Part shown: in pieces, positions 25,428 to 36,701 of the stretch | How positions within the stretch are numbered: position 1 is the stretch's first letter | Layout: each line of letters begins with the position of its first letter | Assembly (NCBI RefSeq): GCF_029227915.1 | Contig: NC_079882.1 | Coordinates: 23,379,001 to 23,443,000 of the forward strand | From: Hydractinia symbiolongicarpus | Lineage: Eukaryota; Cnidaria; Hydrozoa; Anthoathecata; Hydractiniidae | Direction of reading: 5' to 3' | DNA: 64,000 nt | The notes under the pieces: generated by a model | What the model was told of the DNA's origin: nothing | Database searches by the model: none | The model's input: the letters and a program-made list of their open reading frames with translations, nothing else | Program-made: the position numbers and the translations under genes

Positions 25428-26139
25428 TTTAAATGAATCGACATGAATGAATGCAAGAAAGGCATTGCTGCAGCAATATTTTTGAAAAAATCAAGAAACT
25501 TAAAAATTCGTTGTTCAGAAAATTAAACTCGTTACGTTAATCCCGAATGAATTCTAAAAAGTGTAAATTTGCGGAATTAAGGACCTGCAAAATTGTGACT
25601 TTTTGTGGTTTTTCGATATGACTGGCCTCGCGTCCTACTGAAATCAAAACACACAGGACCGTCGTAGTGTTTGGATCACATAAAGTCTTTTAAGAAGCTC
25701 GCAAAGTGAATTTTTGCATCAAGCGTAAACCTTTTAGTTTAACCTTCGCAGCGGACATTGATAAAAAAATTATGTTTATTAACTCCTTTTCTAAATAAAT
25801 TTTTTACAACAGTACTTTTCTGTGATTAGAGATGCTAAAATGGAAGTGGATCCACCTTGAATATCAGTGACAGCTTAGTTACATCGATTTAGCTGGAAGT
25901 GTACAGACGAACTAGCTAAACACTTGCTTTACTAGATAAAACGTGACATAGAATGAGTTCGTCTTGGTGACCAGTAAAATGTAACCTTTTATCTGGGGTT
26001 GTTCTAATTTCCAATCCAAATTTTAATGTCCAATTTGAAACTGATGTGATGCAGTCTCTAGGAGAATAATTCAACGATTATTATTGCTAGTAGCGAATGT
26101 GCGTGGTTTGAGGTCAATAAGTTAGATGATCCTGGTTCA

Positions 26140-27190
26140 ATGATTTGTTGAAGAGTTGGAAAAGAGACGGAAACATTCTGCCTAGGGACTTTGATACGCT
26201 GCCGGCAAAGACTCGGGATGCCTGGCGAGAATGGGCTACCCAGGTACCTGTGCTGGAGTTCAATAGTGGCAAGTACAACATAGAAAAACATAGAAAACAT
26301 TTTTTGGCCACAAGGATGAGCTACGATAGATGGTGCAAATCTCTGTAATGTAAGGTAGAGAATTTGGTGTTTCTTTTGGAGTGATTAACGAGTTATGACA
26401 ATTTGAACCACTTTGAGCATGTTGCACACGTGTTCTATAGTAGTCTTAGCGGTAATAACACGTCATCCCCTGAAGAGTATTCTGAATTCCAAGAGGAGTT
26501 CTACAGGCAAGGTTCTGTGACTATGATGGACAGGTTGTTGGAGTACAAGCTTCGATACTATAGAGGTGATATTGACACCTTGAAGGATGCGGTAAGTATC
26601 CTCGAAATGTCGATGCAGTGTGTTAAAAAAGGCTCCAAGAATAAATACAAAGATAGAACTATCTTCGTATGCATTCTAGCTTCGTTGATGGTAGTGAACA
26701 AACCTTGGATCAGTTGTCCAAGAAGGTAGAGAAAAGCCGACCTCAATAGAAAAAGATGAGCAGCGTTTGTAGCATCATAATCAATTAAAGAAAGCATTTT
26801 CGAAGAGTAGCAGCTAGAAAGTTCACTGGTCCTGCAACTACTAGCGGGGCGATGTGGAAAACAATCAGAATTTCGGAAGAGCGAAATATTTCAGCTTCCA
26901 TATGTATGAGGAAGAAGAAAGACTGAATTCTATAGGGTAAAGGCTCATTAGAATAAATGAGCGATAGTTCATAACAAGAAGTAGATCAGCGTGTAATTAC
27001 AAAGCCAATGAAGCATCCGGGGAGATTAACGCAGGTTTAAAAGTTAGCGGCACTAATGAAGAAGAGCAAGGAAGAACTGCAGCAGAACAAAAGCACTGTA
27101 CAGTCATAAGTCATAACACTGTGCGCAGTAGTTCACGGTTTAACAATGTGACTTAGGGTGCAGTGTATCTCTATACTACGGGCGTATGCG
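26140..27190 (+). pseudogene. Decayed coding element, copy 1, family not recognised
   Basis: Coding relics run through several stops and frame changes. One open block (26145-26348) contains DFDTLPAKTRDAWREW. A second (26403 to about 26640) contains EYSEFQEEFYRQGSV. After a frameshift near 26650 the sequence reads TLDQLSKKVEKSRP. Further on it reads VITKPMKHPG, a stop, then KLAALMKKSKEELQQ. From about 26690 onward the sequence aligns by eye with the reverse strand of 33830-34390, with the same order of motifs but a much better preserved tail there. It was therefore a protein-coding mobile or viral-like element rather than a host gene. Its class could not be named. Edges are approximate. Confidence 0.5.
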
Positions 27191-27585
27191 GAAAAACACA
27201 TATTTTTGTTATTTAAAAAAAACTTCCGCGCTTAGCCAAAGGCCAACTTGAAGTGCTGGAGGAGCATAAAACAAGGATTCATCGTTCTTAACACTAAAAC
27301 CATGTATTGACGGTCCCCTCCTCTAGACTACTGCTACAAATATCAATGCAATTCATGTAACTTATTTTTCAAACTGCAGTAAAAAATGTTTTGCTTGTTT
27401 TATTTATTGCTTAAATACTAAAGCAACGTCGTCCTTACCAACTTACAAACCTATGGGACGAAGTTCATAAAAAACTTGTGTAAGATGCCCTATACGCGGG
27501 GTTTAAGTAGCCGCTCTTAATTTATTTATCTTTCGTATATGACCCAAACCATAGAATTTGTATTGCAAAATAATAGCTCTTCTCC

Positions 27586-27661
27586 CAACCTCATCCCCAA
27601 GGTCTTATGGTCCCTGACCCGTTATAACTCAAGGAGGCAAAATGCCCTGAGAACAAGGTTG
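27586..27661. mobile_element. Short fold-back element, same end family
   Basis: The left end CAACCTCATCCCCAAGG is an imperfect reverse complement of the right end CCCTGAGAACAAGGTTG. This is a more diverged member of the family at 25270-25427 and 37146-37257. Confidence 0.5.
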
Positions 27662-27821
27662 CTTTACTCTATTCATAAATTACCAGTTCATAAATTCACG
27701 TCATCCTTTTGACGAACTCCTGCAGCGGTAAAAGGGGGTTGTGTTGCCAATAAAAAGAAAGCTATTGTGTCTTTTTTATATCGCATGGTTTTTCTTCAAA
27801 ATAGTTATAGAAATCACTTAA

Positions 27822-28577
27822 AAACTGGTTTTTGATGAGGGTAAGTTTATATATACAATTTTGTATGTCGGCTTGCGTACAGTCATGGAAACCTGCTAAG
27901 TAAGCGTGTACTGGTTAGGCGATTCTTTAAATTAGTAGTAAGACTGAAGTACCCGAGCCCGCCTATGATGTAGAATGAATCAAGTACAGTTCAAGCGTTG
28001 TATGTTGTAAAGAAAGCTATAGGTAGATAGATAGAGGTGAATATTTTATGTCTAGCCTCACCAACATCGAGGAATATACCCTGTGTATAACTTCCAGGAG
28101 GGACCTTGGCTAGGATGGGGAGTCCTAGAGTATTTATTGCTTTACCAGACAACTTCCTGCAACACCCCAAGGCTCACACAGTGTGCCATTTCCCCAATTT
28201 CCCTTACAAGGCTTGGGTTGACCCGGGGCCATGGTAACATTGCAACTATGCAATTTCGAAGAAACTTGGTTGTTTGAGGTCTCAAGTTTCTTTACATGTA
28301 TATTTAGTAATTTTTCCCCTAACTAAGCAATCAAAGCCTTAAACGCTTTGAAGATAGTGAATGACGTAATTCGCTAAATTGGTAGTTCTTTAGCCAAATT
28401 TAGATGCATTACAAACTGGTTGTTTACTTGGTTCTGGAAGAATATTTAATTTTTGAAACAATTGGCTTCTTATCCATTTCTCCCTATGTAAGTTCATCAA
28501 GAATGTGCGGTTACGAATTTATGTTGGTTTAATCAATGACTATGTTTTTGAGTAGCTGAATTAGGCGTCCATTACCC
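27822..28577 (+). repeat. Interspersed repeat, 0.75 kb, copy 1
   Basis: This stretch is co-linear with 39043-39828 in the same orientation, with substitutions and small indels throughout. Shared landmarks in order are GTATGTCGGCTTGCGTACAG, TAGTAGTAAGA, CCAGGAGGGACC, GGCTAGGATGGGGAGTCCT, GCATTACAAA and GTCCATTACCC. Similarity begins at AAACTGG and ends at ATTACCC in both copies. Both carry a short open frame with the shared residues QEGPWLGWGVLEYL, which is too short and variable to call a gene. No terminal inverted repeats or tRNA-like head are visible. It may be a non-autonomous element or a piece of a larger one. Confidence 0.8.
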
Positions 28578-29955
28578 AAATTAGATTTTAATATTCTGCT
28601 TATTAGGAGCGTTACCTCAAATTAGCACTACAAGCTTAGCAGTTTTTCATGACTCCATATAAAAATTGACTTAAACATTTCTGTATTCTAGCCAATAATT
28701 CATTTTCTCTTTTTCTGTCACCCACTTGCATGGCTGTAGAATACTGCTTAAATTTTTTCATTATTTTTAAAAAAAAATGCAAAATTCAGTAGAAAATGTG
28801 TAAAAAAGTCTCAATCATTAACGACCTACCTAGCTATGCTGAATTTGTGCTACCTTGAACCCAGGGACTATCTTGTATATTCCACCGTTTTCAAAAAAAT
28901 TGTAGATAGAGTAATGTATCCATAAAGTAGCTATTTATTTTATAAAAGCTCCCCTTGTTGTTTTTTCTAACAACACCATAAGAATCGAGTTTGGGTTAAA
29001 TGTTGTGTTGTCATATAAATATATGACAAATAAATAAATGAAAAAATTTTGCTGCATGGTTTCAAAAAGTTGTGCTGATAGAAAACCCTCATGTGACTTA
29101 GCTCCATCTTACCCAGACAACAAGTCAGTTAATTGATATGTATGTTGTGGAAAAAATGAAATGTGTGAACAATTTTTATTTCATGTTGACTTGCTAAAAA
29201 TGCTGCTTAAAACCAGACAGAGGCCTTCGGTGGAACTACTGTGCTTTGGAAAGCCAAAATTCAAGCTTTACGTAATGCGGTTACATGTATTTTCTCGTCC
29301 TTAATAGACTGCGTGAAATCTTATGTCGCATTAAACATGTAGTCTGACACAGACGTATCAATCAATACAGACAAATTTTATGCCGTCATTACGTAACAAT
29401 TTAACATCCAATAAAACAGTTGCCAGTAAATTTGGGTGCTTCTTAAACAGGTTTGTTGGTTAAGCGTATTGTTAGATTTTCCTTTAAGCAACTGTCAAAA
29501 GTCAAGCTGTTTTAATCCAACATTTACTTTCGTAAAATGATTCGCGGAAATTATAAATTCTTTTTGCATACCCTCGTACATACAACACGTCTAATTTTGG
29601 CGGAGATCCGCTGATCGGATATTTGTTTGCACGAAAATGCTATTTTTTTTATTTCAGATTTCAGATTTCTATTTCAGATTTGGCTGCACGAACATGTGTG
29701 CGGAATATTTCTTTTTTAGAAGTAGCGCAAAAATTAGACTGCGCGAATTTGGAAAAAACAAACAACGAGATTTGAGTATCGTAATACATTTATCGTAATA
29801 CAAAAAAAATAACCAAAAAGTTAAATAATGGGGTTTGGTGTTGGTTGGTGTATAGTATATTAAGTGCAAAAAAAACTTAAATATAGTTTTCTGGAAAGTG
29901 TTTGCCTGACACATCGCGTTCTTGTGCTGCTACTTAAATATGGACGCGCGATTGT
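28578..29955. other. Intergenic, no gene recognised
   Basis: AT-rich sequence with a short ATTTCAGATT repetition near 29655-29685. It contains the 3' flank of the claudin-like gene. No coding signal was found. Confidence 0.5.
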
Positions 29956-30690
29956 TTATTCTAGTCGCACGGCATTTTCGAATGGTTTCACATTCTTTCG
30001 AGCGTCATAACACGACATTGTAGTGGCAATGAGAGCAAGAACAAAACTCAACCATCCCATGAAAAACGACCAGTGATATTGGAAGCTGTTTGTGAAGGTA
30101 TCCATATCAAAATACAAATATACTGATAAACCAATCAGAACACAAGCACCTAAAATGAGAGCAAAAAATATAAACCTTTTCTTTATGCGTTCTTAGCGTT
30201 GTGCAATCTTTGCGTGAATTTAGTATAAAACTGTAAACCACCTACTTGCCAACCCCAAGAACACGCTCATACAAAGTGATCCAAACGATCTTGGCTTAAA
30301 AACCATGGCAGCATAATACAAGACAGCCGAACAAAGCAAACCTAGACCAGTGACCATGACAACACGAACAGCAGGTAGCCAAACTACATAACAAAGGTAT
30401 TTATATTCTTCTGTGCAGCTTAGATCACAATTTAAAGGAGCCTGTTATCAAACCTTTGCCGTAGACTAGTTTCCACACTGTAATGTCACAACAAAAAGGT
30501 CTAGAAAGACGTAAAGGGACTTACACTGTTCGAGATCAATACATTCCTTTCCGTGTTCACATTTCTTCCACAAACCGGCAGTGTAATTTGTAACTTTAAT
30601 CCAGTGATTGCCGGAAATACTTAGAATGATAGAGATAATCGATCCGATTGTTAAAAGCAGGATCAAGACACGGAAATTACTTTGCTCCAT
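29956..30690 (-). CDS. Claudin/PMP22-like tetraspan membrane protein, 3 exons
   Basis: Exons on the reverse strand are 30690 to about 30525, 30441-30246 and 30149-29956. Together they encode about 184 residues with four membrane segments. Segment 1 lies at residues 7-27 (VLILLLTIGSIISIIL). The first extracellular loop carries the claudin signature: W30, G39-L-W41, C44 and C50. Segments 2 and 3 come from exon 2 (RVVMVTGLGLLCSAVLYY and SLCMSVFLGLAS). Segment 4 (FMGWLSFVLALIATT) and a short basic tail ending VRLE come from exon 3. Family members build septate or tight junctions or modulate membrane contacts. The exon 2/3 junction is clean. The obvious exon 1 donor (CAGT|GTAAGT) leaves phase 1 while exon 2 needs phase 0, so the exact join is unresolved. 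AATAAA overlaps the stop codon. The superfamily call is firm; the subfamily is not. Confidence 0.82.
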
Positions 30691-33306
30691 ACTCTTTGCT
30701 TCGACGGTTTCTAGAGCTCTAAATAGTTTCCAAAAAGCCTACATTGAGCCTACATCGGGAGGATTTAGTTGAAAAATCAAAACACGCAATTTATATGAAT
30801 AGACCTTTCCCGTATTTCCTAATTAAATTTCCCGTTTTTAAAATAATTATTTTTTTCAAATCTAAATAAAATCCAACCAGAATATTATAATTCTCTAAAA
30901 ACTTCATTTTTTATGATAATTTAATATTCTATCTAAATATCCTTATTTGAAGAGCACAGAACCATTATAAAATTTTGGATGACGTCATAATTTTTATAAT
31001 TTACGAATTTCGGGAAAGATATATTAATTGCTTTAAACCAAGGTAAAAGTTGAGGTTTTTGATTTGAAAATTTAATGTTGTAGGTATGCATACAAACTTT
31101 CCTATCTATTGAAAATATTGTAAATATATTACACATAGTATAGTCTCAAAGTAATCCTCAGTAACTAATCCCACGTTCCCTCTATTCAGTAATCCAAATT
31201 ATCCACTTTGCATTATGACAGTTGGATTTAGAAAAACGCTTTCCAAGAAAAATTGCAAAGTTATTTATTTATTTGCTATCAGTTTCTTATGGAGATAATA
31301 TAAATCTCAATAATCAGTTAATTGATAGGAAAAAGAGTAGCACAAAGCGAGAAAATGAACGAAGAAATTAATTTAGTTCAAGCATCAACATTATTTTAAC
31401 TTTTGCAAACTCGAATCCTAGTTTTTTTTTTTGAATGCTCCAGCGCGAGTCAAATTCCATCAAAAACACAAAAAATGCGAACTATAGTGTAAAAGAACGC
31501 TTCGCAGAACTTGATCTACGTTCTTTAATATCAGTGCTTGGAACAAGTTTTGAAAACTAGCCAAAGGGAAAAGAGAAAATTATTTTTAGATTGGGTAACC
31601 ACTAACTTTCCTAAGAAACAAAGGCTTCATCAGACGCAAAGGCCTTGTTTCTTATACCGCTTCATACTCTGGTAGTAATAAAATTTGTTTGAAAGTCAAA
31701 AATTTGTATTTTTGCAAGGATTCGCCATTTTGAATATTTCGTTGTTACTTTCCTTTTCTTTTTTCTGACTCATTTACAAATCAGTTCCTAGAAAATGTAC
31801 AACTTGAGCAGCTTTTAATTATTTTTTCCAGCTAAAAGTAGCAAAACTAAGCTAAAAGTAAATAAAAAATAAAAAAATTAAATCTTTTTTTATCTAGTTT
31901 AATTTTTTTACCATATTAATTCTACAGCAATTACCCTATCAGTGAAAAATCCGTCAGTAATTATTTAGTCATTAAAATTTTGTCTGTCTATTTTGAAATT
32001 TACCAAAAAAACCACAAAATTTCCTCACTGAACATTTTCGTCACTTAGCAAAGAATTCGACATTCTTAACCGACGGATATTTCACCGATAAATGATAATT
32101 TATGACATTTGAACAGGATAGATTGCCGATACGACCTTCTAAAAATTATATTTATTCTTGTTTTTCCGTAGATGGCATTTTAAATTTGGATTGGCCTGGC
32201 GTGGTAAACTTATTGTTACTATTTGATCGGCTTTCAAGAAATATATATTTTTAATACTTAAAAACATTTACTATGTCCCTATTAAAAGTGTTTTCATGGT
32301 ATGTGTTCCAGGAATATTTTAAATGCATTGGAAAAAAGTGTTTTTATTTAAATAATTATTGATCTAAATGTTAAGGCTACTTCCCCCGTAAGTATTAAGT
32401 ATGAGAAGAAATAAAAAATGACTTTAATTGAAAAGATTCTACAATTTGTGTTGCATTTGTTACTGAAATCAGTAAGATTTACACGATCCAGATATCTTTT
32501 TGTATGGGGGATTTTAATTTTATCCTGATACTGTGAAAGCTTTCTCGCAAATAATTAATCAGCAAAGAAAAAATGTCAATAAGATACGTGCAAGCGTAAC
32601 ATAGTATTACATATAGAATCACAGAAGTAAAGAAAAATATAAGAAAATAAAACCTCACCAAAATTTTCTTTGACACCTAAATCCAAGATGACGAAAAACG
32701 ATTTAGAATGTTTAAGCCTTGGAATGATAATTTTCTCTTCATCAATAATTCAACACGTTAGCTAACAAGGTTGGAGACACAGTGGTGTCTTAGCAAAGAG
32801 AAAACAATACTAAATAATTTAGTGCATATGGATTGACAAACTTGATCTATATAATATATGTATTACTACGTCATGCATAATTTATTCTTTATCTTTATTT
32901 TTAGATTATCTCTTATACATAATAATTGTTACTTCCATACTAAATGGTGTAAAAGTCGTGAACAAAATTTATTTTGCACCGAATATACGCCGTAATTTAC
33001 CCAAATATTTAGCTAGTCTTCTCATATTAGGCACCAGAAAGGCGTCTGGATGAATACGTTTCGAAATAGGTCATAAAACTGAATTTGCTTTATCGTTCGG
33101 AATCGTTTGAGAACTGTAAGAGCTTTAAAATGCACTCTTTTTTGTCGTTGATTTTACTGATAAAAACATTGATATATTGAACAGTGCCAGTATGGTGTAG
33201 CGGTATTTTGTTGAATGTTATTAGCCGAACTCCTTTGTTGAACAAGGTACAGAATATTACATTTTGTACTAAATTCTGTGTCACACCTACAAAGCAGATG
33301 TAGACG
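30691..33306. other. Intergenic, no gene recognised
   Basis: The presumed promoter region of the claudin-like gene. A fold-back at 31612-31654 pairs TAAGAAACAAAGGC with GCCTTGTTTCTTA (one bulge). No other structure or gene was seen. Confidence 0.5.
31612..31654. repeat. Small fold-back
   Basis: Arms TAAGAAACAAAGGC and GCCTTGTTTCTTA flank a loop of about 16 bases. It is probably a remnant of a short non-autonomous element. Confidence 0.6.
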
Positions 33307-33502
33307 CAAGTGAAGTAAGCATGCGCAGTTTGTGTGAAGCAAGAAGTTGAGTAAGCATGCGCAGTTTGTGTGAAGCAAGAAGTGAAGTAAGCATGCGCAG
33401 TTTGTGTGAAGCAAGAAGTGGAGTAAGCATGCGCAGTTTGTGTGAAGCAAAAAGTGAAGTAAGCATGCGCAGTTTGTGTGAGGCAAGATGTGAAGTAAGC
33501 AG
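33307..33502. repeat. 36-bp minisatellite, about 5 units
   Basis: Contiguous units with almost identical core GTAAGCATGCGCAGTTTGTG repeat every 36 bases, followed by a truncated unit. Because 36 is a multiple of three, two reverse-strand frames stay open across the array and produce repetitive peptides; neither has other coding support. Each unit holds GCATGCGCA, resembling half of an NRF1 site. There are no unique spacers between units, so it is not CRISPR-like. Confidence 0.9.
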
Positions 33503-33722
33503 TTCATACTTATAAAATCGCTTGCATGACTTAGTACACTTGAATAAACATAGCAAACTTGAATAGAAAGCGCTTCTTTTTGATGATTTTAGTGGTATTT
33601 GGTGTTTAAAAAGGACTGCACAAGGATAAGGAATAATTGAAAACAACTTAAGCCATGGGAATAATGGCCAAATCTTCAGGTTATCATTATTTGTCGCACC
33701 AAAGAGTCAACATATTGCTTAT

Positions 33723-35990
33723 CGTTGGTATCTGTTTTTTGCACCTTTACGTTGCGCTAACAATCGAGATCGTACATACCAAACACCAACCCCGATAGCG
33801 GCCATAATTCCTACGCCATAGGAATATATAACGTTGGACTGTGAAGTACTGTGCGCAGGAAAAGTTGTGGCTCACGAACTCTACAGCGTCTGTCTTGCTT
33901 TAGTTCTTTCTTCCTTTTCTTCATCAGTGCTGCTAATTTGTGTTTTTCTGGATGCTTCACCGGACTTGTAATTACACACTGTTCTTCACCTTGTTGTGCG
34001 CTGTCGCTCTTTTATTTTATAGAGTTATTACCCTACATAATTCAGTCTCTCTTTTTAGTTTTTTTCACACATGTAAAAGCTAACTCTTTTAAAATTCTGA
34101 TGGTTTGCGTCGCTTGGATGGTAGTTGCAGGATCACGATCGTCAGAATACTCTAGGAATTCCATAAGAGTGATTGATTCCTGTCGCCTTAAGCATTCGCT
34201 TTATTCCATTTAACGTGTTTTTCCAGTTGCTACTCCCTAGGCATGCTTTTTGTTGACTTTAACAATTTTTTCTGTGACAACCTCTGATGCAGTTTGCTGG
34301 TTGATAGTGATACTACATGCACTCTTTATTTTCTTCATCTTTATCTTGTTACTTAGATTCCTTTACCTTCTTGGTCAACTCTGACATTAATGATGCGAAC
34401 AATCTGTCCAATGTACAGTAAACAAGAATCCCCAAGTCTTCCATGGAATAATAAGGTCTTCCTGTATGTCTTACCTTCCACACTAACAAGTTTTACGAAA
34501 TTTCCTATGATATCTGCATACATGCTAACTATATGTGCAGAGAGTGCTTCTGCTGTTTTCTCTTCATTGACCAGAAACTCTCGTTTTTCTATAGCCTCAT
34601 CAGGTGCCTTGTCTACAAACCTCTCTGTGCACTCTTTCGGTCAGAGATGCGCCTTACCTTTCGGTATGGCAGGATTTGTCGCCTGGCACTTATCGACCCT
34701 CGTCCCTTCAATCTCACAGCCTATATCTATATCTCAGAAAACAGAGTACGAGTAACACTTATGGTAGTGAGATCTCTATGCACAGACATAAATCGTTTAG
34801 CATTTATATCTAATTTAATGATGAAGCATCAGACTATTAAGAAGTGCATCGATGGTATGTTTTCAAGTTACCAAATAAGCTGGATGCAGTCTTTTTATCT
34901 GTTTCTCTTCCGTAGGATTTTCTCCCTACTCTCTATACTTAAGTGGAAGCTTGTAGTCAAACATCAACTGACCCCTTATTCTCACAATGCATATCGTCTC
35001 TAAACTGTGTTTGTATGGGCTCTATGAATGCAACAATATCACACCTCAGATATGCCTGAGAGGTAATCTTCGTATCATACCTCAAGGCATTACATAACGA
35101 CTTTGTTTAGATAGCCCGAATGGCCACAGACGGGACAGTGGTATCTTTGCTTTTACTGCTGACATTTGTTGCGTTCCGTTGACGTCTTCCTATTGCCTAA
35201 GCACTTAAGTTACATTTTCGTTAGTTCTCAATTGGTTTAATCTTGAAATTACCCAGAAAGAAAGAAAATTTACTTTTTGTTCATTGTCTTTCCATGTCTT
35301 TTTTCTCTTTGCCTCTAGAGCATACACAAAATCTGTTGGACAATCTACACCTCTAGGGGGTTCTGTGTAAATCTCGTCGTCTAGAACTTGCGTTTGTGGT
35401 AAAAGTCTACTGTTTGTCTGCCTCAAATTCAAAGACAATAATAAGGGTATGGCTGAAATTCCTTTGTAAAGTGACAATTTACTCGTAGTGGTTTTCACAT
35501 TCCTAGGCTGTAACAAATTTGTACCCAAACATTTCTATGCTTTTGTCCTTGGCTTTGGTTTTCTTGTACAAGGTTTCGATTTCGCCCGAGCTACAGGCGC
35601 ATGCATTCCACTTACAAGCGTGATACTCGTATAAAATCTTACACCGTAGAAAAACTTCACAGACTTACTAAGCATATGTTTCACCTTCTTTATTTTTGCA
35701 GATGATCGTTGTCTTGTTCTCCACTCATTCGTTTCTCTTATGCCTAGACAGATTGTAAGCTTTCGTTAATAGCTGAATGCAGTCTTCGCACTCTAGCGCA
35801 GCAACTTTTAGATGCAGAAAAAGTGCCCTTTCAGCATTCAAAAGGCGATGGCATCCAGCCCTTTTACGTGTTGTGTCTTGCTATAGACTAGTCTTCACAG
35901 TACCTTCTAAGAGTTTATTTTTGGTTTATTTTGACATCACATCCAGAAGCTTTGCAGAGCGTACCTCTTCAACTTTCGTCGTATTCCGGA
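33723..35990 (-). pseudogene. Decayed coding element, copy 2, family not recognised
   Basis: Reverse-strand coding relics run for over 2 kb, broken by stops and frame changes. From the 5' side they are: a block with AALECEDCIQLLTKAYNLSR (about 35840-35730), a block with EIYTEPPRGVDCPTDFVYAL (about 35370-35310), a zinc-ribbon-like HCPVCGHSGYL (about 35140), a long block with NEEKTAEALSAHIVSMYADI (about 34590-34500), then VKHPEKHKLAALMKK near 33950, and a C-terminal membrane segment GVGIMAAIGVGVWY followed by a basic tail to a stop near 33723. The lower half aligns with 26690-27190 on the forward strand. A single-pass C-terminal membrane anchor and a cysteine cluster suggest a virus- or large-transposon-derived protein set. 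No polymerase, integrase or capsid motif could be identified. Edges are approximate. Confidence 0.5.
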
Positions 35991-36414
35991 CCTAGTTCAA
36001 GTGTTTCTTGTGTGATATAATTCTCGCGTTGCTTTCTATCTCCACGGTAGTTTACGGAAAGACATGCTATAGTCTCTGGGAGCGAAAAAAGCATCAGGCG
36101 TCAGAAAAGCTAGTGCTCAGATGGATTTTAGAAACAGAATAAAGCTTATATGCCACATTTGCGATTTTATTCGAGCGGTATGCAATCAAACAAAGTTGTT
36201 ATAAGCGTTCTGGTGCCTAAACATGGTATCTAAAGTAGTAATAGTTGTAGGGGGCTCTGTTCTATGGCTCAAGTTTTCTGTTCTATGGTTCAAATTTTCT
36301 GTTTAGTCGACTGTCTGGAAATGGGGCTGAGGAAATAGAGCGCTATGATAGAGCTGTCGAACAATTACAAGCACCTCAGGCACAAAAAGTGCGGAATCGA
36401 CAGGCTAAAATAAA

Positions 36415-36701
36415 ACGCAGAGATGGTGTAGTGGTAGCACTTTCGACTTGTAATCATTAGGTATCAGGTTCAGGTCCCCACTCCGTCGCACTTTTAATTC
36501 AGTGTTGTCAGCCCATTTGGTGCCATCTACTGACCGCTAACCGGCTTGTGTGGCAGGCAAGCAAGTTAGAGCAATACTATACGGATCTCTAGCGGTAAGG
36601 TAACATAGTTACAGTCGAAGGGGAGAAATAGTCAATCTTAAAGAAGGAATCCCCAAGAACGTTAAAACTTCCCGTTTCTTACTTACTTACTTACTTACTT
36701 A
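36415..36701 (+). mobile_element. tRNA-derived SINE with (ACTT)n tail
   Basis: The head carries polymerase III-like boxes: A box TGGTGTAGTGG (36424-36434) and B box GGTTCAGGTCC (36467-36477), with the expected spacing. The 3' end of the tRNA-like region, CTCCGTCGCA, resembles an acceptor arm. The body of about 190 bases contains GCTAACCGGCTTGTGTGGCA. The element ends in five to six ACTT units. The anticodon stem does not pair, so it is not a working tRNA gene. SINEs of this kind rely on a LINE for movement; no partner LINE is present here. Confidence 0.75.
36677..36701 (+). repeat. (ACTT)n tail of the SINE
   Basis: Tandem tetranucleotides close the SINE on its 3' side, typical of tail slippage during target-primed insertion. 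Confidence 0.8.

Noticed and set aside
33307-33502. CRISPR-like array
   Set aside because: Units are contiguous with no unique spacers, and the genome is eukaryotic.
33154-33646. Reverse-strand frames with repeated LLHTNCACLLHF-like and LASHKLRMLT-like peptides
   Set aside because: Two different frames stay open only because the 36-bp unit is a multiple of three. There is no further coding support.
34390-35003. Forward-strand frames of 121 and 156 codons
   Set aside because: They are shadows of the decayed coding element on the reverse strand, where the peptide pattern is more protein-like and is partly shared with copy 1.
36421-36490. Functional tRNA gene (possible TGT anticodon)
   Set aside because: The anticodon stem and T stem do not pair and the acceptor stem is degraded. 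It fits a SINE head instead.
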